Source: Topomyia yanbarensis | Lineage: Eukaryota > Arthropoda > Insecta > Diptera > Culicidae | Assembly (NCBI RefSeq): GCF_030247195.1 | Contig: NC_080672.1 | Coordinates: 94,250,113 to 94,314,112, forward strand | DNA length: 64,000 nucleotides | Direction: 5' to 3' | Part shown: piece after piece, positions 24,046 to 35,329 of the stretch | Numbering within the stretch: position 1 is the stretch's first letter | Layout: every line of letters starts with the position of its first letter | Program-made: the position numbers and the translations under genes | Notes under the pieces: generated by a model | Database searches by the model: none | Told to the model about the DNA's origin: nothing | What the model saw: the letters and a program-made list of their open reading frames with translations, nothing else

Positions 24046-24604
24046 GTAGTACTGCCTCCACCTTTCGACCACCTCACGTTCGTCCGTCAAGATGCCACCT
24101 TCCTTGTCTCTACACATTTCGGCCCGCAGCACAAAACCGTTGCGAGAGTCATTCAGCTTCTTGAAGAACCCCGGGTTTCCTCAGAGCGAAACAGCAGCTC
24201 CATCTCCTCTCTCTCAGACTCTTCCAGGCGGCGCTTTTTGACCTGAAAAAGACGAGTCTGCTGTTTTCGCTTCCGTCGATATGACTCCACGTTCTGACGA
24301 GTGGCTTGAAGCAACATCGCTGCGCGTGGTGCATTCTTCTCGTCCAATATATCTTGGCACTCGCCATGGAACCAATCGTTCCGTCGACTCCTCTGTACGT
24401 ATCCCGACGACGCTCTCCACAGTGCTGCCTATGGCTGCTTTAGTCCTGGTCCAGCAGTCCTCAAAGGGAGCATCGATGAGCTCCTACTCCGGTGGCAGCG
24501 CTGTTTCCCTTAGTCGGTCCAGGTTATACCGCGGCGGGCGCCGGTATCTTACACTGTTCACTAGGTCCTTACGTCGATAATGTCCGAGAAGTGCCGTCCA
24601 TTAA

Positions 24605-25027
24605 TCAGAACATGATCAATTTGCGTCTCTGTTTGTTGCGGTGATCTCCAGGTGTATCGGTGCAGGAGGTGGTGCTCCTTATGGCCATGTTCTTGGAGGT
24701 GGTGAAATCGATTAGTCTTAGGCCGTTCTCGTTCGTCTGCTGGTGGGCGCTGAATCTTCCAATTACCGGTCTGTTTTCCACCTCCTGGCCAACCTGAGCA
24801 TTAAGGTCGCCGATCACGATCTTGACATCATGTCTTGGGCAGCGATCGTATTCACGCTCCAGCTGCGCGTAGAATTCGTCCTTGTCGTCATCGCTACTTC
24901 CAAGGTGGGGACTATGCACGTTAATTATGCTGATGTTGAAGAACCGGCCCTGGATCTTCAATCTGCACATTCTGTCACTGACCGGCCACCATCCGATCAC
25001 ACGCTTTTGCATCTCCCCCACCACCAT
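24605..25027 (-). pseudogene. RTE element 2 endonuclease region
   Basis: One open stretch: MCRLKIQGRFFNISIINVHS then DKDEFYAQLEREYDRCPRHD, VKIVIGDLNAQVGQE and GRFSAHQQTNENGLRLIDF. These are the central AP-endonuclease motifs of RTE elements (INVHSP, GDxNAQVG). The N-terminal catalytic part is upstream in other frames. The C-terminal part is cut at 24,605. Confidence 0.8.
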
Positions 25028-25739
25028 AAAAGTTGTTCCCAGTTAGTGTGTATTGCCGCAGCTCTGGTAGATGGTGTGGTTCCTGCGAAAGACCCGCACC
25101 GTAGACCCCTTCCAACACACCTCCTACAGCGCCACAATGTCGAACTTGCAGTCTTTCACTATATCGGCAAGTATGCGAGTGCTCCCGATAAAGTTAAGCG
25201 ACCTGCAGTTCCATATCCCAAGTTTCCAGTCTCTTGTCCGTTTCCGTTGCGTACGTCTGTGCCAATTTTGTCCATCCGAAATTTCTTGTTGAACTTCCTG
25301 AGCATGCTATGCTAGGATTACGGTAAGGGAGAGATTTAGGCTAAGCGCTTATTTAAAGGCGGCGCTGGCTCGCCTTGTCAGGGCTGCTTTAGGGCATATA
25401 GTATTTAGGCCTAGAACGCGTAGGGCCCTCTACCTCGTCCTACCACACTCGCAGTCAGCCCCCGCTACATGGTTCGGGTCGCGAATCACAACTAGTTGCT
25501 ATCGCGACTAAGCATTATCCACCGCCTATGACCCGCCCGGTTGTTTGCAGCTCAGCTTCCCACATAGCGTTCCTCCACCACCACGGGGCCCGGGAAAATG
25601 TGATCAATGTTGCCCCATTTTACGGTAACTTGAATCGAACTACGGAACTCCGATCTAGGTACCTAGGGCACAGTGAGGCAGGATGCCATATTCGTTGAAC
25701 GAACTTTCTTGGGCTCTGGGTATGTATCATGCAAGTTTG

Positions 25740-26080
25740 GTGTTTTCGACAGAGTATGTTTGATAAACAGAATCCATTACACATTATTTTTTCCACCGTA
25801 AGAGCTTAAATATTGTTATCTAGCTAATACCTATCGCGCTTTGCTGCGACTTTCAACGAAACAGGAGGAAAGCACAATTTGTTCCGTAGCGCCATCTGGT
25901 GAACAGATAATCCCCAACCAATAGCACACAAACACGCTCCATAACAAATTTCTACTATGTATAAATTTTTACGGCAATCGGTTAAGCCGTTTGGGAGTCC
26001 ATTGATCATATACATACAAACATTGACTTTTATATAGATAGATAGATAGATAGAAGATAGATAGATAATCAATTTTCGAG
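25740..26080. repeat. Dispersed-repeat 3' end with a GATA microsatellite
   Basis: Sequence around 25,970-26,035 (CGGTTAAGCCGTTTGGGAGT, then CATACATACAAACATTGACT) resembles the conserved 3' ends of dispersed insect retroelements. It runs into a TAGA/GATA array at about 26,030-26,070. No coding part seen. Confidence 0.5.
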
Positions 26081-26658
26081 AAATCCGTTTATCTCAACGA
26101 TTTCTCTGGCCTCACCAAAAACTGTCAATTCGCGGAGTAGCAAGCCTCGTTTCTGTGAGCCGTGTAACCGCTGTCAATTCAGTCGAGCTCAGCTACTAAA
26201 AAACATTTCGACGGGTGCGCACCTGATGGAGATATCCCAACTACATTCGAGAACGTAGGGAATTTTTACACAAGTGGAATGTTGAAGACGTCTGTTCTCT
26301 GTGATTTAAATGTTTACACAAATTTTATTAACATATTTGTTCGATCATGGATGTCTGTTCTCTGTGTGTATAGAAAGTTTATGTCAAAGCAATTAAACCA
26401 ATGCTAAATTTCAATGTACATATTTTATAATAAAAATATATTGGATTCAAAGCTCCTAAAATGAAAGAAATTGTCTAAGGTCCTACTGCAAATTCGCGTT
26501 ATAACATAGGACTGTCAAACGATATTAATACCAACGCGATCAAATAAAAATTAATTTGACCGAAATAGAACTTTAATATATACACATTGCTGTCGAAACA
26601 ACATTCTTATATCAATTATCAAATCAGAGAATCCATTTCTGTTCGCTCCTCCGAATGC
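26080..26658. other. 3' flank of the DDX1 chimera, no gene recognised
   Basis: AT-rich. It contains a run of short A/T-rich words but no coding frame of note. TTTATT-type words near 26,430 and 26,545 could supply minus-strand poly(A) signals. Confidence 0.35.
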
Positions 26659-29600
26659 TTACTTCTTGATAGATTTTCTAGAAGCGTGCTGGTCGTTCTT
26701 AGTTAAGTTCTTTAGCTTAACTTTCAGGCCGTAGCTAAAATTAATCCAAAACTTCCTTCGCTTTAGTTTCTCCCAAGAGATGGCGTCAATTTCAAAGACA
26801 AGGGCGGCCATAGTTCCAGTGTTCCTTCGTTGTAATGTTCTCCATCCAGAGGTCGATAACTTATTTTGAGCCTCTATCATCCCGAGGATGAATTCAGTCG
26901 TCTCTTCAGCACTTTTCTTGAAATATCCAAGCGCCTTGAACTTTTTCGGGGATCCCGAATCCCTTTCAGTGATGCAGTCCACTGTATTCCAGTAGGCTTG
27001 TCCCTCAAGCCATTTGGCAGTTCCTTCACCCGCACAGTAGAAAACCATACAGCCTGACGTAAGGGTGGCGTACTGTGTGAAGACGGGTTTGACATTGTTG
27101 CTAGCTCTTTGCTCCACCAACAGTGCCAATACTCTTTTCCGGATCTGGCTGGCTTCCTCCGTACTCAGTTGTCTATTAGGATAGCTCTTGGGAATGATCT
27201 TTACTATAACACCACGAACCTTCGAATTATCGCCAGGGTCTGATTGATTGTGGATACTTTGCATAGGTTTTGCAACTCCATTCTTGACCTTTTGTTTCTT
27301 CTGGGGCGTTTGAGAACGATCAGAGGTAGCTGAACGATTGAGTGTACTAGTTGTTACTCTTTCAGCTGGTTTATTTTTAGGTGGCTCTTTGACTTTCTCG
27401 TTTAGCTCTTGAAAACGATCAGAGGTAGCTGAACGATTGAGTGTACTAGTTGTTACTCTTTCAGCTGGTTTATTTTTAGGTGGCTCTTTGACTTTCTCGT
27501 TTAGCTCTTGAAAACGATCAGAGGTAGCTGAACGATTGAGTGTACTAGTTGTTACTCTTTCAGCTGGTTTATTTTTAGGTGGCTCTTTGACTTTCTCGTT
27601 TAGCTCTGTTGCAGAAATTCCATCAGAATTTTCCTTAACGGCCACAGTGCTAGTCTCATCATCGTTAATGAAATCAGCTGTCCCTTGAGAAGATGCCACT
27701 AAACCCCGCTTCAGGAACCAATTCTGTGCTTCCCGTTCTAGCTGAGCCAGTTTCTGCACAATCGGGGTTAGCTGTTCCACGTGGTCCTTATAATTGCTGG
27801 CGGTGTTCAGTTGCTTCTCACCGTACGTGACCTTTCCGTCAAACTCATTCATCGGTACTTTGAGGTCCTTATCAATTTGTTGAAGGGTCACTTTTAGATG
27901 CTCTTCGATTTCTACCAGGTACATTTTTTCATCGTACCACATACAGCAACCTTTCACATTGGTGAGGTTCGTATTCCAGCAGTTTTTGCCACGCGAAGAA
28001 CACCACGGCCCGTGGTACCACACTTTTTCCGGAACAGTAGCTGCAAGGGAAATAGCCAAACCCATACGTTCGGCGCGTCCTACTCGACCGATTCGATGTA
28101 CATACATGCTCTTCTCGTCCGGTAGGGTTACGTTGATGAGGAAGGGTAGACCTTATCGAAAAGAAACACTTGATCAGCAATTGTTTATATTAAAATTAAA
28201 AGTATAACTTACCAGAGATATCCAGACCGCGGGCGGCTACATCAGTACAAATCAGAAACTTGACTTGTTTGTTCTTGAACTTTTCCAGATTTCCTTTACG
28301 CTCTTGTGGTCTTCGGTCTCCGTGCAAACAAACGCAGGAGTACTTTACTGGATCGATCTGACGCAAGTAGCGTTCCATATTATCGCAATCCAACTTTGTG
28401 CGACAGAAAATGAGAGCCCGATCCATGTTATGCTCGTTGATAGCATTGACCGTGTACTCCCCTTTAAGTATCTTGACCGCTTCCGATAGGGTCTCCGCAG
28501 TATTGGATCCAGGGCGTACGTTATCCTTGGCATGCACTCCATCGGTTGTGATGTGCTTGCGTTGTGCCCACCAGCTGGTGTCCTTCTGCGGATCAACGTA
28601 ACAAACGACGTGATGAACCGTTTCCGGAACGGCATCCTCCCCTCTCAGATCGATCCACGTAGGAAAATGCATCAATTTTTCGGCTAACTTTTTAACCTCG
28701 AAAGAGTGAAGTGTTGCACTGCACACGACCATTTGCAACCGACATCCATCCGCGTTAATTTTGGGAATTTGCTTATGCAGTCGTTCGATCAATTCGGTGT
28801 ATCCATTATTGAGCAGTCCATCGGCTTCATCCAGAACAAAAAATCGACAGCTGCTTAATAGAACATACCCGTTATTGATCAAATCTTCCAGGCGACCTGG
28901 TGTGGCCACTATAATGTCGACACCGCTCTGCAAGGTTTCTAACTGATCTTGGATCCTTACGCCTCCGATTAGAAGCAGTTCCCTAACATTGGGATCCTTC
29001 AAGTGCTTCTTAAACTTTTGAATCTGGTCGAAGGTTTGCTCGGCCAACTCCCGCGAAGGTTCGATTATGAGCGCCTGGGGGGCATTCGGTTTTGGTTGAT
29101 CTTCTGTAGCAGCTGCACTACCAGTATTTGGATTTAATGCTAGGTGATCATGGGACACATTGCAAACTGCAATAAATCCCTCAGGAACCGGATACTTAAA
29201 GTCTGTTTCACCAAAGTTAAAAGCCATTTCGGAGTTCTTCACAACTACAGCTGGGAAAAATTTGGCATTTCGCAGGTTACTATCGGTGATTCTAAATGCC
29301 AGACCCAGGGCTTTCCCATTTTTAGTATAACTAATCTCTCCCTTGTCCAAATCCAACAGACATCCAATCACATCCATTTTCCCAAACGCATCCCCGTAGC
29401 TATCAAACTGCTGGCAGTTGGACTTCTTACCGGTCCCTCCAAATCCAAAACCAAACTTATCCGTTCCCAAAGCCAAATTGGCCTTCTCTGTGGACCAACC
29501 AACTCGACAGAGTCCGTCATCGGCCACCGTTGCCTCATAGTAGTATTTGCCCTTGCCGCGCACACCAGTCGTACAGCGGCATCCGTGCCATTCTTTAAAC

Positions 29601-30045
29601 TCCCGCGACTGACACCGCAGACCGTCCGGAGTGACAGCCATTGCATTATCTCGATCCGTGTAAGAAAGTGTCCATGGTTTCACCTTGTGTCCGATTGTAC
29701 CTGCCTTGCCATCCCGGACGTCACGCAATCTTTCCCACACAATCTGCAAAATTGGTAAGCAGAAAGCACCAGTCTTGCCACTGCCGGTCTCGGCTGCCAT
29801 CAGCACATCGCCGCCGCCGAGAATCAAAGGAATCGCTTCCGCTTGTACGTCCGTCGGTAGCATCCATTCCATTTCGTCGATTGCCTGGCTGATCTCCGGC
29901 ATAACGCCGAACTCTGTGAAATCGAAAAGATAGGTTTTAATTTTCTCCGCCAAACACAATTTTCCCGTTTTGTTTATTGAAGGGTGTAACTTTCTTGGCG
30001 TAAGCTACAGTGCGATTAATAAATTATACCTTCAAATGCTGCCAT
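26659..30045 (-). CDS. DDX1: DDX1-type DEAD-box RNA helicase fused to a repeat linker and a DUF4780-like domain
   Basis: Three exons by GT/AG: 30,045-30,030 (ATGGCAGCATTTGAAG), 29,913-28,213 and 28,151-26,659; 1069 aa. DDX1 is an ATP-dependent RNA helicase with a SPRY insert, acting in tRNA ligation and RNA processing. Visible: [11 protein letters not shown] (Walker A, about 45), SPRY (about 85-250), [26 protein letters not shown] (motif II), [17 protein letters not shown] and [13 protein letters not shown] (motif VI), so all core motifs are kept. Residues 1 to about 723 match the partner copy. After FLKRGL the protein continues for about 346 residues: an acidic linker, three 33-aa repeats starting [10 protein letters not shown] (755-853), a basic stretch, then a domain (about 886-1055, [12 protein letters not shown]...SGWRTLQRR...) resembling DUF4780. 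The extension has no intron. Open and probably functional. The domain name is tentative. Confidence 0.88.
27311..27607 (-). repeat. Three near-identical 99-bp in-frame coding repeats
   Basis: Lies in exon 3 of the DDX1 chimera. Each unit encodes [20 protein letters not shown] followed by [11 protein letters not shown](F/S)Q. Copies are almost identical at the nucleotide level, including silent sites, so the expansion is recent or kept uniform. The length is a multiple of three, so copy-number change keeps the frame. Confidence 0.95.
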
Positions 30046-30159
30046 AATACGAAATTTAATTAGCACAATCGCAGAAATTTAATGTTTTTTGGCGTTGCCT
30101 GAACGCATCCAAACACCAAACCCAAACACTGCGTGCTATGAAGCAATAATGTACGCTGT

Positions 30160-31060
30160 GTTACTATGAACCAGTACACGCTGCGTTACATAGCGGTACT
30201 TTCCGAGCCCCCGCTCGACCGGAATGACATTTGCTGCGCTCTCTTTGTTTACTTGGCTGATCAGCTGTTCTTTAGAAAGCCTGTGAACACCTGATCAGCC
30301 AAGTAAACAAAGTGCGCACCAAATGTCATTCCCGTCGATTAGGGGCTCGGAAAGTACCGCTATGTAACGCACCGTGTACTGGTTCATTCCGGAACCCGCG
30401 GGAATCAACCAAGCAGAGATGCCAGATTTGAAGATTTGTCTTCATTTTGAAGATATTTGAAATGTTGTGAAGACGAGTATTTATTTTGAAGACATTTATT
30501 CGGATGTTTGACTGACTGCTGGCAGAATTCTGGCTCAAAATAAATAACCGATTAAGAATCCTAGCAGTTGAAGACAAATGCAGACACTTTTTTTTATAAA
30601 ATGTGAAGATATTTGAGAAAGACACCTGGTTTCCTGCAACCAAGATACGCTGTGTTACAAGCGTTACTTTCCGAGCCTCAGCTCGACTTGAATAAAATTT
30701 GGTGCGCTTTTTGTTTACTTGGTAGGTCAGCTGTTCTTTAGAAAACCTGTGATCAGCCAAGTAAACAAAGAGCGTACCAAATGTCATTCAGGTCGAATAG
30801 GGGCTCGGAAAGTACCGTTATGTAACGCAGCGTGTACTGTTCATGAAGCAGTACACGCTGTGTTACGTAGCGGTACTTTCCGAGATCCTGCTGGACCGGA
30901 ATTACATTTGCTGCGCTCTTTGTTTACTGTTGGTGATCAGCTGTTCACAGGCTTTCTAAAGAACAGCTGATCAGCCAAGTAAACAAAGAGCGCACCAAAT
31001 GTCATTCCTGTCAAGCTAAGGCTCGGAAAGTACCGCTATGTAACACAACGTATTTTTGCT
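30160..31060. mobile_element. Three copies of a palindromic MITE in the shared DDX1 promoter region
   Basis: Copies at about 30,165-30,388, 30,646-30,843 and 30,843-31,053. Each is an inverted repeat with outer GTACACGCTGCGTTACATAG, then GGTACTTTCCGAGCC, and inner TTTGTTTACTTGGCTGATCA, folding on itself around CAGCTGTTCTTTAGAAAGCC-like centres. The copies differ from each other, so they are separate insertions or an old tandem gain. They occupy most of the 1.5 kb between the two divergent DDX1 start codons. A diverged GAAGATTTGTCTTCATTTTG repeat lies between copies 1 and 2 and has a relative at about 14,610. Confidence 0.8.
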
Positions 31061-31183
31061 TGATAACATGAGGCAGCCCAGTAAAGTTCAATTGGAAATG
31101 AGCCGGAATTCTGCCAGGTTCTAACTCATATTCCGGCTAATTCTTACTAGGATCGGTTATGTCACGGAATACGAAATAAAACC

Positions 31184-31310
31184 ACTCCTAAGAACGGTTG
31201 GTTTCGAAATCATCCAATGAAGGACGTTCGTTGGACGACCGTTCAACAAACGTCCATCGTTGGACGTTCGTTGAACGAATTTGAAACAATTTTTTGGGCT
31301 TCTTAGTGGG
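31184..31310. mobile_element. Inverted-repeat element of the CGTTCTTAG / GACGTCC family
   Basis: AAGAACGGTTGGTTTCGAAA, then internal GGACGTTCGTTGGACG words, ending TTTGAAACAATTTTTTGGGC. It is the inverted, diverged copy of the tandem units at 34,997-35,320. Confidence 0.6.
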
Positions 31311-31541
31311 CAGCCAGAATTCCGACTCATTTCCGGTTGCACACTTTACTTTTCATTCCGGTCGAACTATGGTTGAGAAGAAAGTAACACAGCATGTTTT
31401 GCCTCATAGGGATTGACGTTTTTTACATCAATATACATTAATAAGGCCGCTTGTGGCATCGATTTTTGTTTTTCGGTCCTATAGGTATTTCGCATAATTG
31501 CTAAATTTAGTGGAATTTCAGAAAATTAAACTACTTTTGAA

Positions 31542-33884
31542 ATGACAGCATTTGAAGGTAAAATCGGAATATGTTTGTTAAAATAAATTCACTAAAAGTG
31601 GTTTTGTTTTTCTTCATTTCACAGAGTTCGGCGTTATGCCGGAGATCGGAAAGGCAATCGATGAAATGGAGTGGATGCTACCGACGGATGTACAAGCGGA
31701 AGCGATTCCCTTGATTCTCGGTGGCGGCGATGTGCTGATGGCAGCCGAGACGGGTAGCGGTAAGACCGGCGCTTTCTGCTTGCCCATTTTGCAAATTGTG
31801 TGGGAGAGATTGCGTGACATCCGGGAAGGCAAGGCAGGGAAAGCCATCGGACACAGGGCGAAACCGTGGACACTTTCCTACACGGATCGGGGTAATGCGA
31901 TGGCTGTCACTCCGGACGGACTGCGGTGTCAGTCGCGGGAATTTAAGGAGTGGCACGGATGCCGTTGTACAACTGGAGTGCGCGGAAAGGGTAAGTATTA
32001 TTACGAGGCAACGGTAACCGATGAAGGCCTCTGCCGAGTTGGTTGGTCTACGGAGCATGCTAATTTGGATCTGGGAACGGATAAGTTTGGTTTTGGATTT
32101 GGAGGGACTGGTAAGAAGTCCAACTGCAAGCAGTTTGATAGCTACGGGGATGCATTTGGAAAAATGGATGTGATTGGATGTCTGTTGGATTTGGACAAGG
32201 GAGAGATTAGTTATTCTAAGAACGGTGTTATGCTGGGGTTGGCTTTTAAAATCACCGACAGTAACCTACGAAAGGCTAACTTTTTCCCGGCTGTAGTTCT
32301 GAAGAACGCCGAAATGGCGTTCAACTTCGGTGAAACCGACTTTAAGTATCCAATTCCTGAAGGATTTACAGCGGTTTGCAAAGTGCCCCATGATCACCTA
32401 ACGTTGAATCCTAATACTGGTAGTTCATCTAATGCAGAAGATAAACCAAAACCGAATGCTCCTCAGGCGCTCGTAATTGAACCTTCACGCGAATTGGCTG
32501 AACAAACCTTTAATCAGATCCAAAAGTTTAAGAAACATTTGAAGGATCCTGAGGTTAGAGAACTGCTTCTTATCGGAGGAGTTAAAATCAAAGATCAAAT
32601 AGATGTCCTGCAGAGTGGCGTCGACATTATAGTAGCCACACCCGGTCGCCTGGAAGATTTAATCAGCAACGGTTATGTTCTGCTAAGCAGCTGTCGTTTT
32701 TTCGTCCTGGATGAAGCAGATGGTCTTCTCAAGCAAGGTTACACCGAGCTGATCGAACGTCTGCATAAACAAATCCCTAAAATTAACGCTGATGGATGTC
32801 GATTGCAAATGGTCGTGTGTAGTGCCACACTTCACTCTTTCGAAGTTAAAAAATTAGCGGAAAAAATGATGCATTTTCCTACGTGGGTCGATCTAAAAGG
32901 AGAGGACGCCGTTCCGGAAACAGTTCATCACGTCGTTTGTTACGTTGATCCCCAAAAGGACACCAGCTGGCAGTCGCTACGCTCGCACGTTAAAACTGAT
33001 GGTGTCCATACTAATGATAATGTTCGACCTGGATCCAATACTGCCGAAACCCTATCGGAAGCTGTCAAGATGCTTAAAGGCGAGTACACTATTAATGCTA
33101 TCAACGAACATAACATGGATCGAGCTATCATTTTCTGTCGCACCAAGTTGGATTGCGATAATATGGAACGCTACCTGCGTCAGGTCGGAGGAATGAAGTA
33201 TTCCTGCGTTTGTTTGCATGGAGACCGTAGGCCGCAGGAGCGCAAAGAAAATCTGGATAAATTCAAGAACAAACAAGTCAAGTTTCTGATTTGTACTGAT
33301 GTGGCCGCACGCGGTCTCGACGTCTCTGGTAAGTTATCCTTCTGTGCTCGTTTAATTTGCTATATAGTTATACAAGCAATTGTTTTCTTTAATAAGGTCT
33401 ACCCTTCATCATTAATGTAACGCTACCGGACGAGAAGAGTAACTACGTACACAGAATCGGTCGAGTAGGTCGCGCCGAACGTATGGGTCTCGCTATTTCA
33501 CTCATATCCACCGTTCCGGAGAAAGTCTGGTACCACGGACAGTGGTGTTCGTCGCGTGGCAAAAACTGCTGGAATACAAACCTAACCGATGTGAAAGGTT
33601 GTTGCATGTGGTACGACGAAAAAATGTACCTGGCAGAAATCGAAGACCACCTGAATGTGACCATTCAAATAATTGATAAGAACCTGAAGGTACCGATGAA
33701 TGAGTTCGACGGAAAGGTCACGTACGGTGAGAAGCGACTGAACACTGGCAGCGGTTATAAGGACCACGTGGAACAGCTAACTCCGGTTGTGAAAGAACTA
33801 ACTAAGCTAGAACGGGAGGCGCAGAACCTGTTTCTGAAGCGGGGTTTGAATGCTCAGCAACGTTTGCAAAATAAAGTTTGCTAA
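31542..33884 (+). CDS. DDX1: DDX1-type DEAD-box RNA helicase, canonical length
   Basis: Three exons by GT/AG: 31,542-31,557 (ATGACAGCATTTGAAG), 31,625-33,328 and 33,397-33,884, giving 735 aa, close to the usual DDX1 length of about 740. The start [14 protein letters not shown] matches the family N-terminus (F-x-E-x-GVMPEI). Motifs: Walker [16 protein letters not shown] domain with [64 protein letters not shown] and [13 protein letters not shown]. It ends shortly after FLKRGL with QQRLQNKVC. Intron positions are the same as in the minus-strand copy, so the pair arose by inverted duplication of DNA. The start codons are about 1.5 kb apart and divergent. AATAAA words at about 33,872 and 33,980 may serve 3' processing. 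Confidence 0.93.
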
Positions 33885-34162
33885 TAAATAATCTACACTA
33901 TCGCCAAAACCTTCAAAAATTACTTGCTTCTAAAGTATTGAACTTTGCAGAGCAATTTTTTGTAATGTTGGCTTAATCAGAAATAAAATTGAATATTCCC
34001 ATGAATCTCATAGACTTGTTTCAAATTTAAAGAAGTTCTATTTGGTACACGATTTACAATACTTGTTCATATCCTAAGCCTAAATTTATGAAAAGATTCA
34101 GAATTTCAGGTCATCTAAGATTATAAACATTTCGAGACGATTTCGTTGGAATATTTAGTGAT

Positions 34163-34633
34163 TTAGCTATACTTCGGCGCACATCCCTCCATATATAATC
34201 TTCGGGTCTCCTCGTCCGCCTTATCGTCTTTCGGAGGTTTATAATCTGCTACATGATCCACCCGCAACGTTCTTCCCAGGAGCTTGATTCCGTTCATGTT
34301 GTCCACAGTCAGAATCGTCGAACGTTGATCTTCGAAGCAGATGAAACTGAATCCTTTCGATTTACCCGTTTTCTTATCCCGTATATGATTGATGTTGACT
34401 ATTTCGCCATACTGCGAGAACACTGCTAGTAAGTCTCCCTCGGTTAGGTCAGATGGTAAGCCACCAACGAAAATCCAAGCGCTGTTCTTGTACTGATCAT
34501 GCCAGGAGTTTTTACCACCAAACTTCAAATCTTGATCGCTCAATTTGAGCACGTTTTTCATGTTTCTAAAAAAACAAAAAGTTATAACCATTTTAATAGA
34601 TCAAATGATTTGTACTCACGTCATCGGATTCAT
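34163..34633 (-). CDS. RBMX2: RBMX2-like spliceosomal RRM protein
   Basis: Two exons: 34,633-34,620 (ATGAATCCGATGAC) and 34,565-34,163, joined by a 54-nt GT/AG intron; 138 aa beginning MNPMTNMKNVLKL. RBMX2 (yeast Ist3/Snu17) belongs to the pre-mRNA retention and splicing complex. Visible: SWHDQYKNSAWIFVGGLPSD (RNP2 = IFVGGL), VFSQYGEIVNINHIRDKKTG, KSKGFSFICFEDQRS (RNP1 = KGFSFICF), NGIKLLGRTLRVDHV and YKPPKDD, all in family order across one RRM. The C-terminus is short (ends EGCAPKYS), like the yeast protein. It is the downstream, convergent neighbour of the canonical DDX1; the ends are about 280 bp apart. Confidence 0.92.
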
Positions 34634-34799
34634 TGTGAACCAAAACCTGAACTTTGTTTACTGTGCTAGCATCAACAAATCACAAAAATAATTAATTTCA
34701 ATTCATTTAATTATTAAACGAAATTGTTGCGGCGCTGTGAGTCAACCCTGGCTTGAGTCTGTCACATTTGGATAACAAAACAAAGCAAAATTAATGGCG

Positions 34800-34910
34800 T
34801 TTTCGTTTTTTCTTGGTGCTACACCGGTGTAGTGCAAAGAAAGAGATAGACTGATTACACCCAAGTTTGAATGAGTGTAGCACCGACTACACCGGTGTAG
34901 TGCACTGTCA
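34800..34910. repeat. Dispersed repeat with palindrome CTACACCGGTGTAG
   Basis: TTGGTGCTACACCGGTGTAG starts a ~105-bp repeat that ends with a second CTACACCGGTGTAGTGCAC. A second copy, missing the last palindrome, is at about 37,562-37,635. Intervening text GACTGATTACACCCAAGTTT is shared. Confidence 0.75.
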
Positions 34911-34984
34911 AAAACGAATATGCCATAAGTAAAAGTAAAAATCATTTAGCAAAACACACTGTTACATAGCGTTATATAGGATTT

Positions 34985-35325
34985 TCCAAAGAACAACCCA
35001 CTGAGACGTCCAAAAAATTGTTTCAAAATCGTTCAACACGGGTCCAACGATGGACGTTCGTTGAACGGTTATTTGGACGTTGTCCAAATTGGTCCAACGA
35101 ACGTCCTTCATTGGACGATTTTGAAACCAACCGTTCTTAGAGGGAACAGACGCAGCAACCCGCTTCCCACTGAGACGTCCAAAAAATTGTTTCAAAATCG
35201 TTCAACACGGGTCCAACGATGGGCGTTTGTTGAACGGTTATTTGGATGTTGTCCAAATTGGTCCAACGAATGTCCTTCATTGGACGATTTTGAAACCAAC
35301 CGTTCTTAGAGGGTTGGAAGAAAAA
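34985..35325. repeat. Tandem pair of a ~169-bp inverted-repeat unit
   Basis: CCCACTGAGACGTCCAAAAA occurs at 34,997 and 35,166. Each unit ends GATTTTGAAACCAACCGTTC then TTAGAGGG. Within a unit, GTCCAACGATGGACGTTCG and AACGTCCTTCATTGGACGA are partly self-complementary. The two units are nearly identical. An inverted diverged relative is at 31,184-31,310. Confidence 0.8.
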
Positions 35326-35329
35326 CGGG

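Larger units (their letters stand above)
22270..25610 (-). mobile_element. RTE-clade LINE, element 2, degenerate
   Basis: Same order as element 1 but clearly a different subfamily. The 5' region is GC-rich (25,610-25,030), followed by endonuclease (25,027-24,605), linker (24,580-23,640, split by a 296-bp DNA element), RT (23,642-22,653) and a C-terminal part ending WAGHVVRMPDNNPTK and LASIGHLRGWRQAAVDR near 22,330. The 3' end abuts the pogo-like element at 22,265. Multiple frameshifts. Confidence 0.85.

Noticed and set aside
27311..27607. Three regular repeats as a possible CRISPR array
   Set aside because: No spacers, 99-bp coding units in an intron-containing nuclear gene.
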